A stretch of 64,000 bases of DNA from JACVRW01 sp038323835 (GCA_038323835.1 JBBQHI010000001.1:185927-249926); one strand, 5' to 3'. Positions 24,034-33,178 are shown, numbered from the stretch's first letter. Notes: a model not told the origin generated them from the letters alone. Numbers and translations are program-made.

Positions 24034-26411
24034 GCGGGGACGCCCGACATGCGGGCCGCCTGCTCGTCGGGCTTGGCCTCGTGATCGCCCTCGTCCGGCC
24101 AGCGCCCGAGCACGGCGTGGGTCAGGGCGGTCAGGTAAAAGAGCAGGCCGACCAGCGTGGTGATCGCAAAGCCGAACTCGATGGCCACGAAGATGGCCAG
24201 CACCGAGGCCACCACCGAGGAGATGCCGTTGATGCCCCAGGCCCAGGGCACGCCGCCGGGGTAGAGACCCTCCATCCGGACCAGCCCGATCGGCATGGCC
24301 ATCCCGAGGGTCACGCCCAGCGGGGCCAGCAGCGCGATCGTGAGGAGCACGCGAAGTGCGAACGGCGCCTCGATGAGCCCGCGCAGCAGGGGCTGCAGCC
24401 CGTAGGCGCTGGCCGCGATCAGCACGCAGGCCACGCTCAGGGCGCCGATCACCGTGCGACGCGGATTGCCTTCGATCCGCGATGAGAGGTACGAGCCCAG
24501 GCCGGTGAACAGGAGCAGCGCGAAGAGGACCACGGACAGCGCGTAGGTGGGGAAGCCCAGGAAGAGCACGAAGCGCTGGATCAGCGCCACCTCGAGCAGC
24601 AGGAAGCCCAGCCCGATGGCCGCGAAGAACACCAGCGAGCTCAGGGTGGGACGGCCCTCGCGGGCCACCACGGCCAGCGGGATCACGAACGCGAGCGCGG
24701 CGAGCACGGACAGGATGCCGAGCGTGATCAGGAGCACGAGCACCGGGTCGGGCACGCCCAGGCTGCCCGCGGTGGACGCGCCGCCGATGTCGCCGAGCCG
24801 CTTCATGTTGAAGAAGAAGGGCTCGTCATCGGTGGGAGCGCACACGTCGAGCTTGTAGTTCCCACAGAAGTCCTGGGGGCTCGAGGCGTTGTGCAGCTGG
24901 GCCCACTCGCGGATCCAGGGACCGTTCGGGGCATAGGCGATCCCCGTGCTCCGCGTCTTGGCCAGACGGGCGATGTGCGCCAGCTCGGTCGGGGTGAAGG
25001 GAGTGAGCTTGGCCAGCACCGTGCCGTACTCGAATCCCCGGAAGGGAGTGGTGTAGTTGGCCAGGATCACCACCACGTTGCGCTCGGGGTTCTTGATCCC
25101 GTAGTCCTTGAGCGCCTGGAGGGTGAGCACGGTGGCCCGGAGCGCCTCCTCGCCGTTGTGCTTCACCGGCCGCGCAAGGTTCAACACCCCGCCGGGCTTC
25201 AGGTGGTCGAAGTAGAGCTTGAAGGCGTCGGTCGTGTAGAGGTTGTTCTCCGTGAGCGCGAAGGCCTGCGCGCCGCTCGGGCTGAACGTGTCCACGTAGC
25301 CGATCTGGATCTGGTTGAACTTGCGGTCGCTCTCGGCCACGGCCGAGCGCCCGTCGCCGATGTGGGTGTGCACGTGCGGCAGCGAGTAGGGCCCGCCGGA
25401 GAACGAGCGCAGGTCGTGGTCCACCACGTTGCGGATGCCGCGGTTCAGCTCCACCACGTCCACCCGCCGCATTCCCGACGTGAGGGCGGTGAGGATGTCG
25501 CGGCCGCCTCCGCCGCCGATCACGAGCGCGTCCCCGCGCGGCGTGAGCGAGTAGCCGATCGTCTGGGGACCCTCCTGCAGCGGCCTCCAGTCGGGCAGTG
25601 GCGTGCCCCGCTTGTAGGGGATGATCTCCCCGAAGTTGCGGTCGTAGACCACGTCGCCGTTGCGCAGCTGCGGTGCCGGCAGGTAGCCGAACACCCGGGC
25701 CAGCGGGGTCCAGCGCTCCGCGGCGGGGGACTGGCCGAAGGGGTGCAGGTAGAAGGCGGAGGTGGTCCCGGCCAGCACCACCAGCAGCACCGCGCCGGCC
25801 AGGGCGCCCCCGGCCAAGCGCTGCTCGGCCGGGTGGCCGAGGGAGAACAGGAGGGCGGCCAGGGCGGCCACCACCCCGAGCGCCACGAGCAGGGTGGGGG
25901 CGTCGAAGACCCACATCAGCGGGACCACCACGGCGGCGCCGATAGCGGCCCCGCCCAGGTCGAAGGCGTACACGCGGCCGATTGAGCGGGCGTACCCGCG
26001 CACGGCCAGCGAGATCACCACTCCGGCGGCCAGGAAGGGCAGCGCCGCGAGCACGCACGCCGCGGCCAGGTTGAACACGAACTTCGTGTTGATCTGGTCC
26101 CCGAGCGTGTAGTTTAGACGCACCAGGAGGGCGACGCCGATCACCAGCAGAACGGCGTAGAGAACGCTCCAGCGAGCGAGCGTGCGCTCGAGTGGATCGG
26201 CGTCGAACCACCCGGGCTTGATGTAGATCAGGATCGCGCCCGCGCCGACGCCGAGGAGCGCCAGCGAGATCGCCATGAAGCCGAAGTGGTAGTAGAGGAC
26301 GGCCGAGAAGACCCGCGTCAGCAGGACCTGCAGGGCAAGGGTCGATCCCGCGACGAGGCCAACCGCCACGAGAGTGCGCACAGGGGGGCGGCGGTCTCCC
26401 ACCGCGCCCAT
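24030..26411 (-). CDS. Membrane-anchored spermidine-synthase-like protein
   Basis: This 793-residue protein has an N-terminal membrane domain (about seven spans, residues 1-220), a central Rossmann domain and a C-terminal membrane domain (about seven spans). The Rossmann part resembles spermidine synthases: DALVIGGGGGRD-x-L as the nucleotide loop, VDVVELN with the ribose-binding acidic residue, IGDGR, and DTFSPSG at the site of the catalytic Asp region. Such membrane-fused aminopropyltransferase/methyltransferase homologues are common but poorly characterised. Monocistronic, with a good ribosome binding site (GGAGGT, 8 bases before ATG 26411). Its link to the glycan genes is positional only. 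Confidence 0.82.
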   Translation of the reverse strand: MGAVGDRRPPVRTLVAVGLVAGSTLALQVLLTRVFSAVLYYHFGFMAISLALLGVGAGAILIYIKPGWFDADPLERTLARWSVLYAVLLVIGVALLVRLNYTLGDQINTKFVFNLAAACVLAALPFLAAGVVISLAVRGYARSIGRVYAFDLGGAAIGAAVVVPLMWVFDAPTLLVALGVVAALAALLFSLGHPAEQRLAGGALAGAVLLVVLAGTTSAFYLHPFGQSPAAERWTPLARVFGYLPAPQLRNGDVVYDRNFGEIIPYKRGTPLPDWRPLQEGPQTIGYSLTPRGDALVIGGGGGRDILTALTSGMRRVDVVELNRGIRNVVDHDLRSFSGGPYSLPHVHTHIGDGRSAVAESDRKFNQIQIGYVDTFSPSGAQAFALTENNLYTTDAFKLYFDHLKPGGVLNLARPVKHNGEEALRATVLTLQALKDYGIKNPERNVVVILANYTTPFRGFEYGTVLAKLTPFTPTELAHIARLAKTRSTGIAYAPNGPWIREWAQLHNASSPQDFCGNYKLDVCAPTDDEPFFFNMKRLGDIGGASTAGSLGVPDPVLVLLITLGILSVLAALAFVIPLAVVAREGRPTLSSLVFFAAIGLGFLLLEVALIQRFVLFLGFPTYALSVVLFALLLFTGLGSYLSSRIEGNPRRTVIGALSVACVLIAASAYGLQPLLRGLIEAPFALRVLLTIALLAPLGVTLGMAMPIGLVRMEGLYPGGVPWAWGINGISSVVASVLAIFVAIEFGFAITTLVGLLFYLTALTHAVLGRWPDEGDHEAKPDEQAARMSGVPA

Positions 26412-26490
26412 GCTAGCCCACCTCCGCGCGCGGTCACCCCGCCTCGAAGCCCCCCCTCCGCGCCGTCGTGTACTGCGCCCGCGCTTGGGC

Positions 26491-26496
26491 TACGCT
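26491..26496 (+). promoter_or_regulatory. Candidate -10 box (TACGCT) of a leaderless transcript
   Basis: TACGCT lies 8 bases before ATG 26505. The 93-base gap between the divergent genes at 26411 and 26505 holds no other recognisable element apart from the ribosome binding site of the minus-strand gene. Confidence 0.5.
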
Positions 26497-26504
26497 GCGC
26501 TCGA

Positions 26505-28388
26505 ATGTCTAGAACCCCCTTAGTAAACGGGGTAGTTCGGCGCTTCGATCTATTGGTCGTGCTCGGGCTTACGGCCGTCGCCCTGGCGCTGCGGGCCATC
26601 CTCCTCGGCGACGGTCTCTACGGCGACGAGCTGATCACCTACAAGGACACGGCCCACGGCGTGGATGGGGTGTTCGACGGCATCAGCCGCTACGAGGCCA
26701 ACCCCCCTCTCTTCTACCTGCTGGCCTACGGGACGCGCCAGCTTGGGGGGGCGGCATCCCTCATCCGCCTGCCGTCGCTCGTCTTCGGCGTGGCCCTGGT
26801 GCCTGTGGTGTTCGCGCTCGGCAGGCGAACCGTGGGCCGCGAGGCAGGCCTTCTCGCCGCGGCGCTGGTCGCGGTCAGTCCGTTCGCGCTCTACTACTCC
26901 TCCGAGGCCAGGGGCTACGAGACGATGACGTTCTTCGTCGCGCTCGCCGCGCTGGGTCTCGTCCGCGCGCTGGAGGGCGGCGGCCTGCGCTGGTGGATCG
27001 TCTACGTGGGCGCGGCCACATCCGCGCTCTATACGCACTACACCTCCGTGTTCGTCATCGCCTCTCTGGCGGTGTGGGGCGCCTGGGCGCATCGGGCTCG
27101 GTTGCGTCACGTGGCGGCGGCACAGGTTGTGATCGCGCTCGCGTACCTCCCGTGGCTTCCATCCGTGCTCGATCAGCGGCAGAAGGACCTGTTCATCGCC
27201 GTGATCGGCCAGAGGGTGGAGCTGACGCCCAGGACCTTCTTCGAGTTCGCCGGACGGGTGCTCTGGAGCGAGCCCTCCCGCACGTTCAGGCCGGCGTTCG
27301 CGTGGATTGGGCTCGGTCTGCTGGGGGCCTTCGTTCTGCTTGCGCTTGCGCGGGCGGCGCGGCGCGCGGTCGAACGGAGGCGCAGCGGCGGTCCTCTCGC
27401 GAGCCCCGGCTTCGTGCTGGTGGCGGTGCTCGCACTGGCCACACCGATCGGCCTCACTCTCTATGCGCTGCTCTCGGCGGACCTCTACACCCCGCGCAAC
27501 CTCGCCTCCGCCCTGCCCGGCCTCGCCCTGGCGCTGTCCGGCCTCGTGCTCTCACTCGAGCGCTCGCCCAGGATCGTGGCCGCCGCCGTGTTGCTGGGTG
27601 TGGTGGGCCTGACCGGCCTCTTCAGCCTCGGCGCATCTCGGCGCAGGCCCGCTACGCCGGCGGTCGTGGCCTATATCGAGCGCACGGCGGCGCCACGCGC
27701 CCCGGTGGTGTCCGGATTCGGCGACGTGGGCGCCCTTTCGATCTACCTGAACCACCGGCACCCGCTTATTCAGGGTGAGGGCGTCGACCGGGCGGCCTGG
27801 AGGCGCCCGCCCGGGGGAAGCGTCTTCGTCGTGCGTTCCAAGGTCGGGTCGCTGCCGTTGATGCCTCGTTTCGGAGGGCCCGAGAGCCGCTTCCTGCTTC
27901 GATCGGTGAAGAAGTTCCCCGGTCTCAGGACGCTCGCGGTCGGGAGATACGCGGGGCTCGTCCACGCCCGCCTGGTGGACAGCGGAGGCCGCGAGGTGAT
28001 CGCCGTGCGGCCCGGGCGGGACATCGCCGTGCGGCCCGGTGCCGTTCGCGGCTACGTGGAGAAGGTCGCCGTGGCCGGAGGCTCGGCGGCCGTCACGGGC
28101 TGGGGCATCGCGTCCGATCACAGCGCCCCGGCCGACGCGGTCTTCGCCTTCTTGGACGGGCGGCTGCTGGGGATGACCGTTCCGGCGATCCCGCGCAAGG
28201 ATGTGGCGAGTCGCTACGGAGACGCGGTGGCGGCATGCGGATTCGGGTTCCAGGCGGCCCTCACCGGAGACATCTCCCATTCGCCATCGAAGCGGCTCCG
28301 GGTGTTCGCCGCAGCGGGCGGCCAAGCGTCCGAGCTGCCTCCCCTCCACAAGGGGGGCGACCTGCTCACAGCCGTGGCCGGTCGCTGA
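26505..28388 (+). CDS. GT39-like membrane glycosyltransferase with C-terminal GWA module (group A, copy 4)
   Basis: This 627-residue GT39/ArnT-like enzyme has D41-E42-L-I-T-Y in the first external loop. NPPLFYLLAYG, RLPSLVFG, TVGREAGLL and SPFALYYSSEARGY follow. At about residues 489-627 it carries the same added module as the proteins at 8298, 10554 and 51723, here with RGYVEK, VTGWGIAS, RKDVASRYG, and RLRVFAA-x-x-x-QASELPPL. The module probably lies outside the membrane and may bind glycan; that is inference. ATG 26505 is supported by the TACGCT box; the frame opens at 26286 but that part overlaps the divergent gene. The next gene, a GT2, begins 24 bases downstream. Confidence 0.83.
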   Translation: MSRTPLVNGVVRRFDLLVVLGLTAVALALRAILLGDGLYGDELITYKDTAHGVDGVFDGISRYEANPPLFYLLAYGTRQLGGAASLIRLPSLVFGVALVPVVFALGRRTVGREAGLLAAALVAVSPFALYYSSEARGYETMTFFVALAALGLVRALEGGGLRWWIVYVGAATSALYTHYTSVFVIASLAVWGAWAHRARLRHVAAAQVVIALAYLPWLPSVLDQRQKDLFIAVIGQRVELTPRTFFEFAGRVLWSEPSRTFRPAFAWIGLGLLGAFVLLALARAARRAVERRRSGGPLASPGFVLVAVLALATPIGLTLYALLSADLYTPRNLASALPGLALALSGLVLSLERSPRIVAAAVLLGVVGLTGLFSLGASRRRPATPAVVAYIERTAAPRAPVVSGFGDVGALSIYLNHRHPLIQGEGVDRAAWRRPPGGSVFVVRSKVGSLPLMPRFGGPESRFLLRSVKKFPGLRTLAVGRYAGLVHARLVDSGGREVIAVRPGRDIAVRPGAVRGYVEKVAVAGGSAAVTGWGIASDHSAPADAVFAFLDGRLLGMTVPAIPRKDVASRYGDAVAACGFGFQAALTGDISHSPSKRLRVFAAAGGQASELPPLHKGGDLLTAVAGR

Positions 28389-28395
28389 CCCGGGT

Positions 28396-28401
28396 TACCC
28401 T
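28396..28401 (+). promoter_or_regulatory. Possible -10 box (TACCCT)
   Basis: TACCCT occurs 11 bases before ATG 28413, slightly farther than the 6-9 bases usual here. The GT2 gene may instead be read through from the upstream gene. Confidence 0.3.
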
Positions 28402-28412
28402 CGTCGGGCCAG

Positions 28413-29381
28413 ATGAGCCCGTTCGAGTCCCCAGAAGGCGGAGCGCCCGAGGTGAGCGTGGTGGTGGCCACCCGCGACCGCCCGGCCACGGTCGAGACCC
28501 TGCTCGCCGCGCTGGAGCGCCAAACGTTGCCGCGGGCGCGCTTCGAGGTCGTGCTGGTGGACGACGGATCGCGCTCCTCGCCGGTGGTGGAGGACGACCC
28601 GCGTGTGGATCGCCTGCTCCGGCACGAGCGCTCACGGGGCCCGGCCACCGCACGGAACGCCGGCTGGCGGGCCGCCTCGGCTCCGCTGATCGCCTTCACG
28701 GACGACGACTGCCGGCCCGAGCCGGGCTGGCTCGAGGCGGGGCTGCGGGCGCACCGGGGCGCTCCCAGAGCGATCGTCCAGGGCCGCACGCGCCCGGAGC
28801 CGGAGGAGGAGCACCGCCTCGACCATCCCCGGGCCCGCTCGATCCGGGTGGAGCACCTCAGCCCGTTCTTCGAGACCTGCAACATGTTCTACCCGCGGCT
28901 GCTCCTGGAGCGGGTGGACGGCTTCGACGAGGCGATACCGACCGCCGGATCGGAGGACACCGACCTCGCGCTCCGGCTGCTGGAGGAGGGCACGGCCGCC
29001 GTGTTCGAGCCCGAGGCCCTGGTGAACCACGCCGTTCACCACTTCACGGTTGTGGACGCCGTTCTCTTCACCCGGCGCTGGCGGACGCTGGTGGCCCTGG
29101 TCAAGCGCCATCCCGCGCTCCGCAGCGCATTCCCGTGGCGGGGCCGGATCTGGCGCGAGAGCCACGCCCGGCTGATCCTCGCGCTGGCGGGGCTCCTCCT
29201 CTCGCGCCGGGACCGCGCCTTCCTGCTCTGGTGCCTTCCCTACGTGACCTACCGCCACGGATGGAGGCCGGGTGGGGTGGCCCGGAGCCTCCGCGAGATG
29301 CCGGGCGTGGCCCTCGTGGACGCCGCGGAGCTGGCGGTGCTGGCCACAGCCAGCGCCCGCCAGCGCCGCCTGCTGCTCTAG
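28413..29381 (+). CDS. GT2 family glycosyltransferase
   Basis: This 322-residue GT-A enzyme has EVSVVVATRDRPATVE, VLVDDGS, GPATARNAGWR, and the metal-binding D-D-D in AFTDDDCRPEPGW. GSEDTDLALRL, with the acidic pair placed as the catalytic-base region, follows. The C-terminal about 100 residues contain a hydrophobic stretch that may bind the membrane. It likely adds a sugar from a nucleotide donor to a growing lipid-linked glycan on the cytoplasmic face. Its stop TAG shares the palindromic tetramer CTAG (29378-29381) with the stop of the convergent lipoprotein gene. Confidence 0.85.
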   Translation: MSPFESPEGGAPEVSVVVATRDRPATVETLLAALERQTLPRARFEVVLVDDGSRSSPVVEDDPRVDRLLRHERSRGPATARNAGWRAASAPLIAFTDDDCRPEPGWLEAGLRAHRGAPRAIVQGRTRPEPEEEHRLDHPRARSIRVEHLSPFFETCNMFYPRLLLERVDGFDEAIPTAGSEDTDLALRLLEEGTAAVFEPEALVNHAVHHFTVVDAVLFTRRWRTLVALVKRHPALRSAFPWRGRIWRESHARLILALAGLLLSRRDRAFLLWCLPYVTYRHGWRPGGVARSLREMPGVALVDAAELAVLATASARQRRLLL

Positions 29382-29776
29382 GGGATGACCTTCAGGTGGT
29401 TCGCCGCCTGAATCGCGCAGAAGTAGCTGACCTTGGTCAGCAGCACCCCGGCCGTTCCGCTGTCGTTCTTCACGAGCGCGCCCGGCGGGTCGGCGATCTT
29501 GGCCAGCGCGGCCACGTCCTTCTTGGTGGGAGCGATGTCCTTGACCTCGCAGGCGCCGCTCGCGTAACCGTCGCCCGTCTTCTCGTAGGCGAGCGCCTTG
29601 GCCACGTTGGCCTTGGTGCGGGCGCCCACCAGCTTGGTGGGCGCCTTGGCGGCCGGCGCCGTCGTCCCGTTCTGCTCCGGCGCCTGCGACGCGGCGGTGC
29701 TGTCATTCGAGTCATTTCCGCCGCCACAGCCCACAATGGCCACAGTGAACAGCACGGCGAGGGCCTTCGACCTCAT
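29378..29776 (-). CDS. Small secreted lipoprotein of unknown function
   Basis: This 132-residue protein begins with a short lipoprotein signal: basic start MRSK, a hydrophobic core, and the lipobox I-V-G-C with Cys17. A low-complexity Gly/Asn/Ser/Ala linker follows to about residue 45. The mature domain holds two cysteines (in SGACEV and SYFCAI) that could form a disulfide. No known family was recognised. ATG 29776 has a ribosome binding site (GGGAGA, about 8 bases upstream), so unlike many neighbours it is not leaderless. It is divergent from the methyltransferase gene at 29874. Confidence 0.78.
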   Translation of the reverse strand: MRSKALAVLFTVAIVGCGGGNDSNDSTAASQAPEQNGTTAPAAKAPTKLVGARTKANVAKALAYEKTGDGYASGACEVKDIAPTKKDVAALAKIADPPGALVKNDSGTAGVLLTKVSYFCAIQAANHLKVIP

Positions 29777-29859
29777 CAAGCGCGTCTCCCTGATCGAGTT
29801 TCTCTTGAGTGGGTACTTTGGCGCAGATCGGCCCTCCGCGCCATCGCCACCCGTTCGGG

Positions 29860-29865
29860 TAGATT
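29860..29865 (+). promoter_or_regulatory. Candidate -10 box (TAGATT) of a leaderless transcript
   Basis: TAGATT lies 8 bases before GTG 29874 and supports that start for the methyltransferase gene. Confidence 0.5.
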
Positions 29866-29873
29866 CGCCCAAC

Positions 29874-30608
29874 GTGGAGGCCCCGGCTCAGGAGCAGGCG
29901 AGCGGAGCGGACACCCCGTTCGATCTCGAGGAGCTCGCCGGGGCGCACCGGCTCGCCGATTGGATGTTCGATCAGTTCCGTTCCGCGGTCGGTGCCAGCG
30001 TGGTGGAGGTGGGCCCGGGGGTGGGCACCTTCACGCAGCGCCTGCTGGACGATGGCGTGGAGCGCCTGCTGCTGATCGAGGTGGATCCGCGCCTGTCCGA
30101 TCTGCTGCGCGACCGCTACGCCGGGGACCCGCGCGTGACCGTGGTGACGGAGATGCTTCCCGAGTCCCCGACGCTGGCCGCGGCCGCCGGCGAGTTCGAC
30201 TTCGTGCTCTGCCAGAACGTGCTGGAGCACATCGAGGACGATTTCGGCGCGGCGGCGGCGATGGCGGCGGCGCTCCGGCCCGGGGGTCGCCTCGGCATCC
30301 TCGTGCCCGCGCATCCCCGCCTTTACGGGCCCATGGACGCGGGCTTCGGGCACCACCGGCGCTACACCCGCGAGCGCCTGAGCTCGGTGGTGGAGGGCAC
30401 GGGCCTCGAGCTCACGGCCCTCTACTCGTTCAACCTCCTGGGCGTGCTCGGCTGGCTGGCAAAGAAGCGCTCGGGGGCCACGCAGCTCGGCGCCCGCTCG
30501 CTCGCCGTCTACGAGCGCATCGTGGTGCTCTGGCGCCCGGTCGAGCGCGGCCTGAAGCCGCGCTGGGGCCTGAGCCTGATCGCGCAGGCGAAGCGCCCCG
30601 AGCGCTGA
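29874..30608 (+). CDS. Class I SAM-dependent methyltransferase
   Basis: This 244-residue cytoplasmic methyltransferase has VVEVGPGVGTFT as the SAM-binding loop, LLIEVDP with the acidic ribose-binding residue, and LCQNVLEHIEDD. ALRPGGRLGILVPAHPRLYG, FGHHRRYTRE and a C-terminal amphipathic part follow. This arrangement is typical of methyltransferases in polysaccharide or lipid clusters. GTG 29874 is chosen because TAGATT is 8 bases upstream; the frame stays open back to 29598 but overlaps the divergent lipoprotein gene. The substrate is unknown. Its stop codon forms part of a hairpin with the stop of the convergent GT2 gene. Confidence 0.85.
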   Translation: MEAPAQEQASGADTPFDLEELAGAHRLADWMFDQFRSAVGASVVEVGPGVGTFTQRLLDDGVERLLLIEVDPRLSDLLRDRYAGDPRVTVVTEMLPESPTLAAAAGEFDFVLCQNVLEHIEDDFGAAAAMAAALRPGGRLGILVPAHPRLYGPMDAGFGHHRRYTRERLSSVVEGTGLELTALYSFNLLGVLGWLAKKRSGATQLGARSLAVYERIVVLWRPVERGLKPRWGLSLIAQAKRPER

Positions 30609-30630
30609 GTAGGGTCGCGCCGCTCAGCGC
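30602..30630. terminator. Bidirectional hairpin spanning two convergent stop codons
   Basis: GCGCTGAG (30602-30609) pairs perfectly with CTCAGCGC (30623-30630) across a 13-base loop. The TGA of the plus-strand methyltransferase and the TGA of the minus-strand GT2 lie in the two arms. There is no T-tract, so a terminator or mRNA-stabilising role is inferred. Confidence 0.5.
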
Positions 30631-31565
30631 GGGCCGTCGCGGGTCACGACCCGCGAGGTCACGTAAAGCGGACGGTGGAGCGACTCCTCATGGACCCGGG
30701 CCAGGTAGCGGCCGAGGATCCCGATGCTGATCAGCTGGACCCCGCCCAGGAACAGCACGGACACGAGGATCCAGAGCTCCCCGCTGGCGGCCAGGGCCCC
30801 GGCGATGGTGAGCGCGAGGATCAACAGCGCCGCCACGGCGCTGAGGCTCGCCGTGGCCAGCCCGAGGTAGGACGCGATCGACAGCGGCACGTCCGAGAAG
30901 GAGGCGATCGCCTCCAGCGCCAGGCGGAAGAGCTGCGGATAGGAGGCGCCCCGCCCGCTCGTGCGCCCGGCACGGCGGTACTCGATCGGCACCTGGACGA
31001 AGCCGACCCAGGCCACCATCCCCCGCAGGAAGCGGCGCCGCTCGGGCATCTGGCGGATGGCTGCCACCACCGGCTCCGCCATTAGGCGGAAGTCCCCCGC
31101 CTGGCCCTGGTAGGGCACGCGTCCCAGGCGCTCCATGAGCGCGTAGAAGCCGGTGGCCAGGGCCCGCTTCACGGCGCTCTCGTCGCTTCCGATCCGCCGG
31201 GCGAACACCACTTCCGCCCCGTCGCGGGACACGGCGAGCATCTCGGGGATCAGCTCCGGCGGATCCTGGAGGTCGGCGTGCATCAGCACCACGTAGCGGC
31301 CGAGCGCATGGTCGATGCCCGCCGACATCGCCACCTCCATCCCGAAGTTGCGCGACAGCTCCACCAGCACGACGCCCGCGTCATCCTGCATCCAGCCCTC
31401 GATCAGGCCGACCGAGCCATCCGTGGAGCCGTCGTTCACGTAGACGATCTCCACCGGGCCGTCAATCTCGGCCAGCGCCTCCACGAGCCGGCGCTGGAGC
31501 TCGGGCAGCCCCTCCTCCTCGTTGAGGACGGGAATCACCACCGAGAGGAGCGGTCGCTCGTCCAC
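30624..31565 (-). CDS. GT2 polyprenyl-phosphate sugar synthase with two C-terminal membrane spans (GtrB/DPM-like)
   Basis: This 313-residue enzyme has an N-terminal GT-A domain with LLSVVIPVLNEEEGLPEL, YVNDGSTDGS, SRNFGMEVAMSAG, and the D-x-x-x-D metal site in MHADLQDPPELI. The segments DFRLM and ERRRFLRGM-x-AWVG are typical of GtrB-like proteins. Two strongly hydrophobic spans follow (about residues 225-285). The family transfers glucose or a related sugar from a nucleotide donor to polyprenyl phosphate at the cytoplasmic face. GTG 31565 starts 11 bases after the preceding gene, so it is the last gene of a three-gene unit with two membrane enzymes that may use its product. Confidence 0.88.
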   Translation of the reverse strand: MDERPLLSVVIPVLNEEEGLPELQRRLVEALAEIDGPVEIVYVNDGSTDGSVGLIEGWMQDDAGVVLVELSRNFGMEVAMSAGIDHALGRYVVLMHADLQDPPELIPEMLAVSRDGAEVVFARRIGSDESAVKRALATGFYALMERLGRVPYQGQAGDFRLMAEPVVAAIRQMPERRRFLRGMVAWVGFVQVPIEYRRAGRTSGRGASYPQLFRLALEAIASFSDVPLSIASYLGLATASLSAVAALLILALTIAGALAASGELWILVSVLFLGGVQLISIGILGRYLARVHEESLHRPLYVTSRVVTRDGPR

Positions 31566-31576
31566 GCGCCGCGACT

Positions 31577-33178
31577 CTAGATGCCCCGGCGGACCCGGTA
31601 GACCGTGGCACACCCGAAGCGCTGCGGCGGCCCGGCGACTCCCGCCACGGTGGCGCTGATGTCCGGGTGCCCCTGGCAGTCGGAGTAGAGGAACCGCGCT
31701 CCCGAGCGCTCGATCAGCCGGGCGGCCGCCGCGCGGTCGAGCTCGCCGGAGAAGAGGCGGGTGGCCGCGTCGCGCCGCGCCTTGAAGTGAGGCGTCCAGG
31801 ACGTGGCCCCCAGCCAGGTGGCCCGGCCTGCGTAGGCGGGCACCGCCTGTCCGCTGTAGAAGGTGGTGAGCACCCCGCCCTTCTCGTCCACCGCGGCCAG
31901 GTGGCGGAGGGCGTCGTGCTCGCCGTCCTCGAGGAAGAAGGGCTGCAGCCCCCCCTTCACGGCGCCCCTCAGCTTGTCCACGCGGTAGATCACCCCGGGC
32001 ACCACCATCACGCCGATGATCGCCAACGCGAGCGCCGCGGGCATCATCCGGGCGCCGAGCCGGTGCCGGATCGCCAGCGCCGCGAGCACCACGAGCGGGA
32101 TCGTGATCCCCTGCATCGCGTGGGCGGGAAAGGTCCCGGTGGGCAGGTAGAACACGAGCAGGGCGGCGACCGGCCACAGGCGCAGCGCCAGCGAGCCGAA
32201 TTCCGGCGCCGGCAGGCGGTACGCCAGGAGCGCGGGCACGGCCAGCGGCGCCAGCCCCACCACCATCACCCACAGGGGCCAGCCGCCCTCGGCGTTGGCG
32301 CTGCCCGCCAGCTCCCAGGTGGAGTCCGTGCGGGACAGGATCCAGTAGTAGAGGAGCGGGACGGCGATGGCGAGCACCACCGGCAGCACATCGCGCGCCG
32401 CGCGCCCCGGGCTTCGGGACTCTGGGCCTTCGTGCCGGAGCAGGAGCACCTCGGCGCCCACGACGATGAACGCGAGCGCCGCCCCCTGCCAGGGCTGGAG
32501 CCACGCGCACAGGAGCCCCGCGGCGGCCGCCGCCGCGAGCATGCCCCGCCCGCCGCCCGCCCGGCCGCGCTCGTAGGCGAGGAGGGTCAGCGGCATCAGC
32601 GCCACCGCGATCGCGGTGAACATGTAGCCCCAGAGGTAGTGCCCGGTCCAGATCTCGCCCGCCATGAAGTCGAGCTGGAGGTCCTGCTTGTTGCTCCCCA
32701 GGTGGGACCAGCCGGCCGCGGCGGCCACGGGGGAGACGCTGAACAGCGCGACCACGAGCGCCAGGTGCCGGTCCCGGGGGGCCTCGAGGAACCGGCGCAC
32801 GTACAGGAGGGTGCCGCCGAACAGGAGCGGGATGGCCAGCAGCTTCAGCGCCTGGAAGGACTCCACCAGCCCGAGGCCGAGCCGATGCAGCAGTGCCGCC
32901 AGCAGGACCCCGGGGTGCACGAAGGAGCGGGAGCTGTCCGCGAGGTCGTAGAGGTTCTTCACGGCCACGTGGTCGGATGCCTGGCGGATCCAGTTGAGGT
33001 ACTGGAGCTGATCGACCGTCACGTAGGAGTCGGCGCCGGTGGCCACGCCTCCCTGCAGCCGGACCCGCAGCAGCATTCCCGCGATCACGGCCACTCCGAA
33101 CGCGGCGAACGCCGCGAACGTGAGCCACTCGGTGGCGTCGAGCCGCCCTCTCCGGGGCGGACGGGCCTCCGCGCTCAA
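31577..33178 (-). CDS. Polytopic GT-C-like membrane protein, DQxQY/FGCATVY family (copy 3 of 5)
   Basis: This 533-residue member of the five-copy family has D56-Q-L-Q-Y then NWIRQ, HPGVLLAALLH, EIWTGHYLWGY, WLQPWQGA, and a C-terminal soluble part. Cysteines lie in SDC and FGCATVY, 22 residues apart. The start is TTG 33178, which overlaps the stop of the upstream ligase-like gene as TTGA; no GTG or ATG is well placed. It is flanked by an O-antigen ligase-like protein and a polyprenyl-phosphate sugar synthase, fitting a role in extracytoplasmic sugar transfer. The LWKP box of the other copies is replaced by ALKLLAIP, the most divergent position in this copy. Confidence 0.8.
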   Translation of the reverse strand: MSAEARPPRRGRLDATEWLTFAAFAAFGVAVIAGMLLRVRLQGGVATGADSYVTVDQLQYLNWIRQASDHVAVKNLYDLADSSRSFVHPGVLLAALLHRLGLGLVESFQALKLLAIPLLFGGTLLYVRRFLEAPRDRHLALVVALFSVSPVAAAAGWSHLGSNKQDLQLDFMAGEIWTGHYLWGYMFTAIAVALMPLTLLAYERGRAGGGRGMLAAAAAAGLLCAWLQPWQGAALAFIVVGAEVLLLRHEGPESRSPGRAARDVLPVVLAIAVPLLYYWILSRTDSTWELAGSANAEGGWPLWVMVVGLAPLAVPALLAYRLPAPEFGSLALRLWPVAALLVFYLPTGTFPAHAMQGITIPLVVLAALAIRHRLGARMMPAALALAIIGVMVVPGVIYRVDKLRGAVKGGLQPFFLEDGEHDALRHLAAVDEKGGVLTTFYSGQAVPAYAGRATWLGATSWTPHFKARRDAATRLFSGELDRAAAARLIERSGARFLYSDCQGHPDISATVAGVAGPPQRFGCATVYRVRRGI

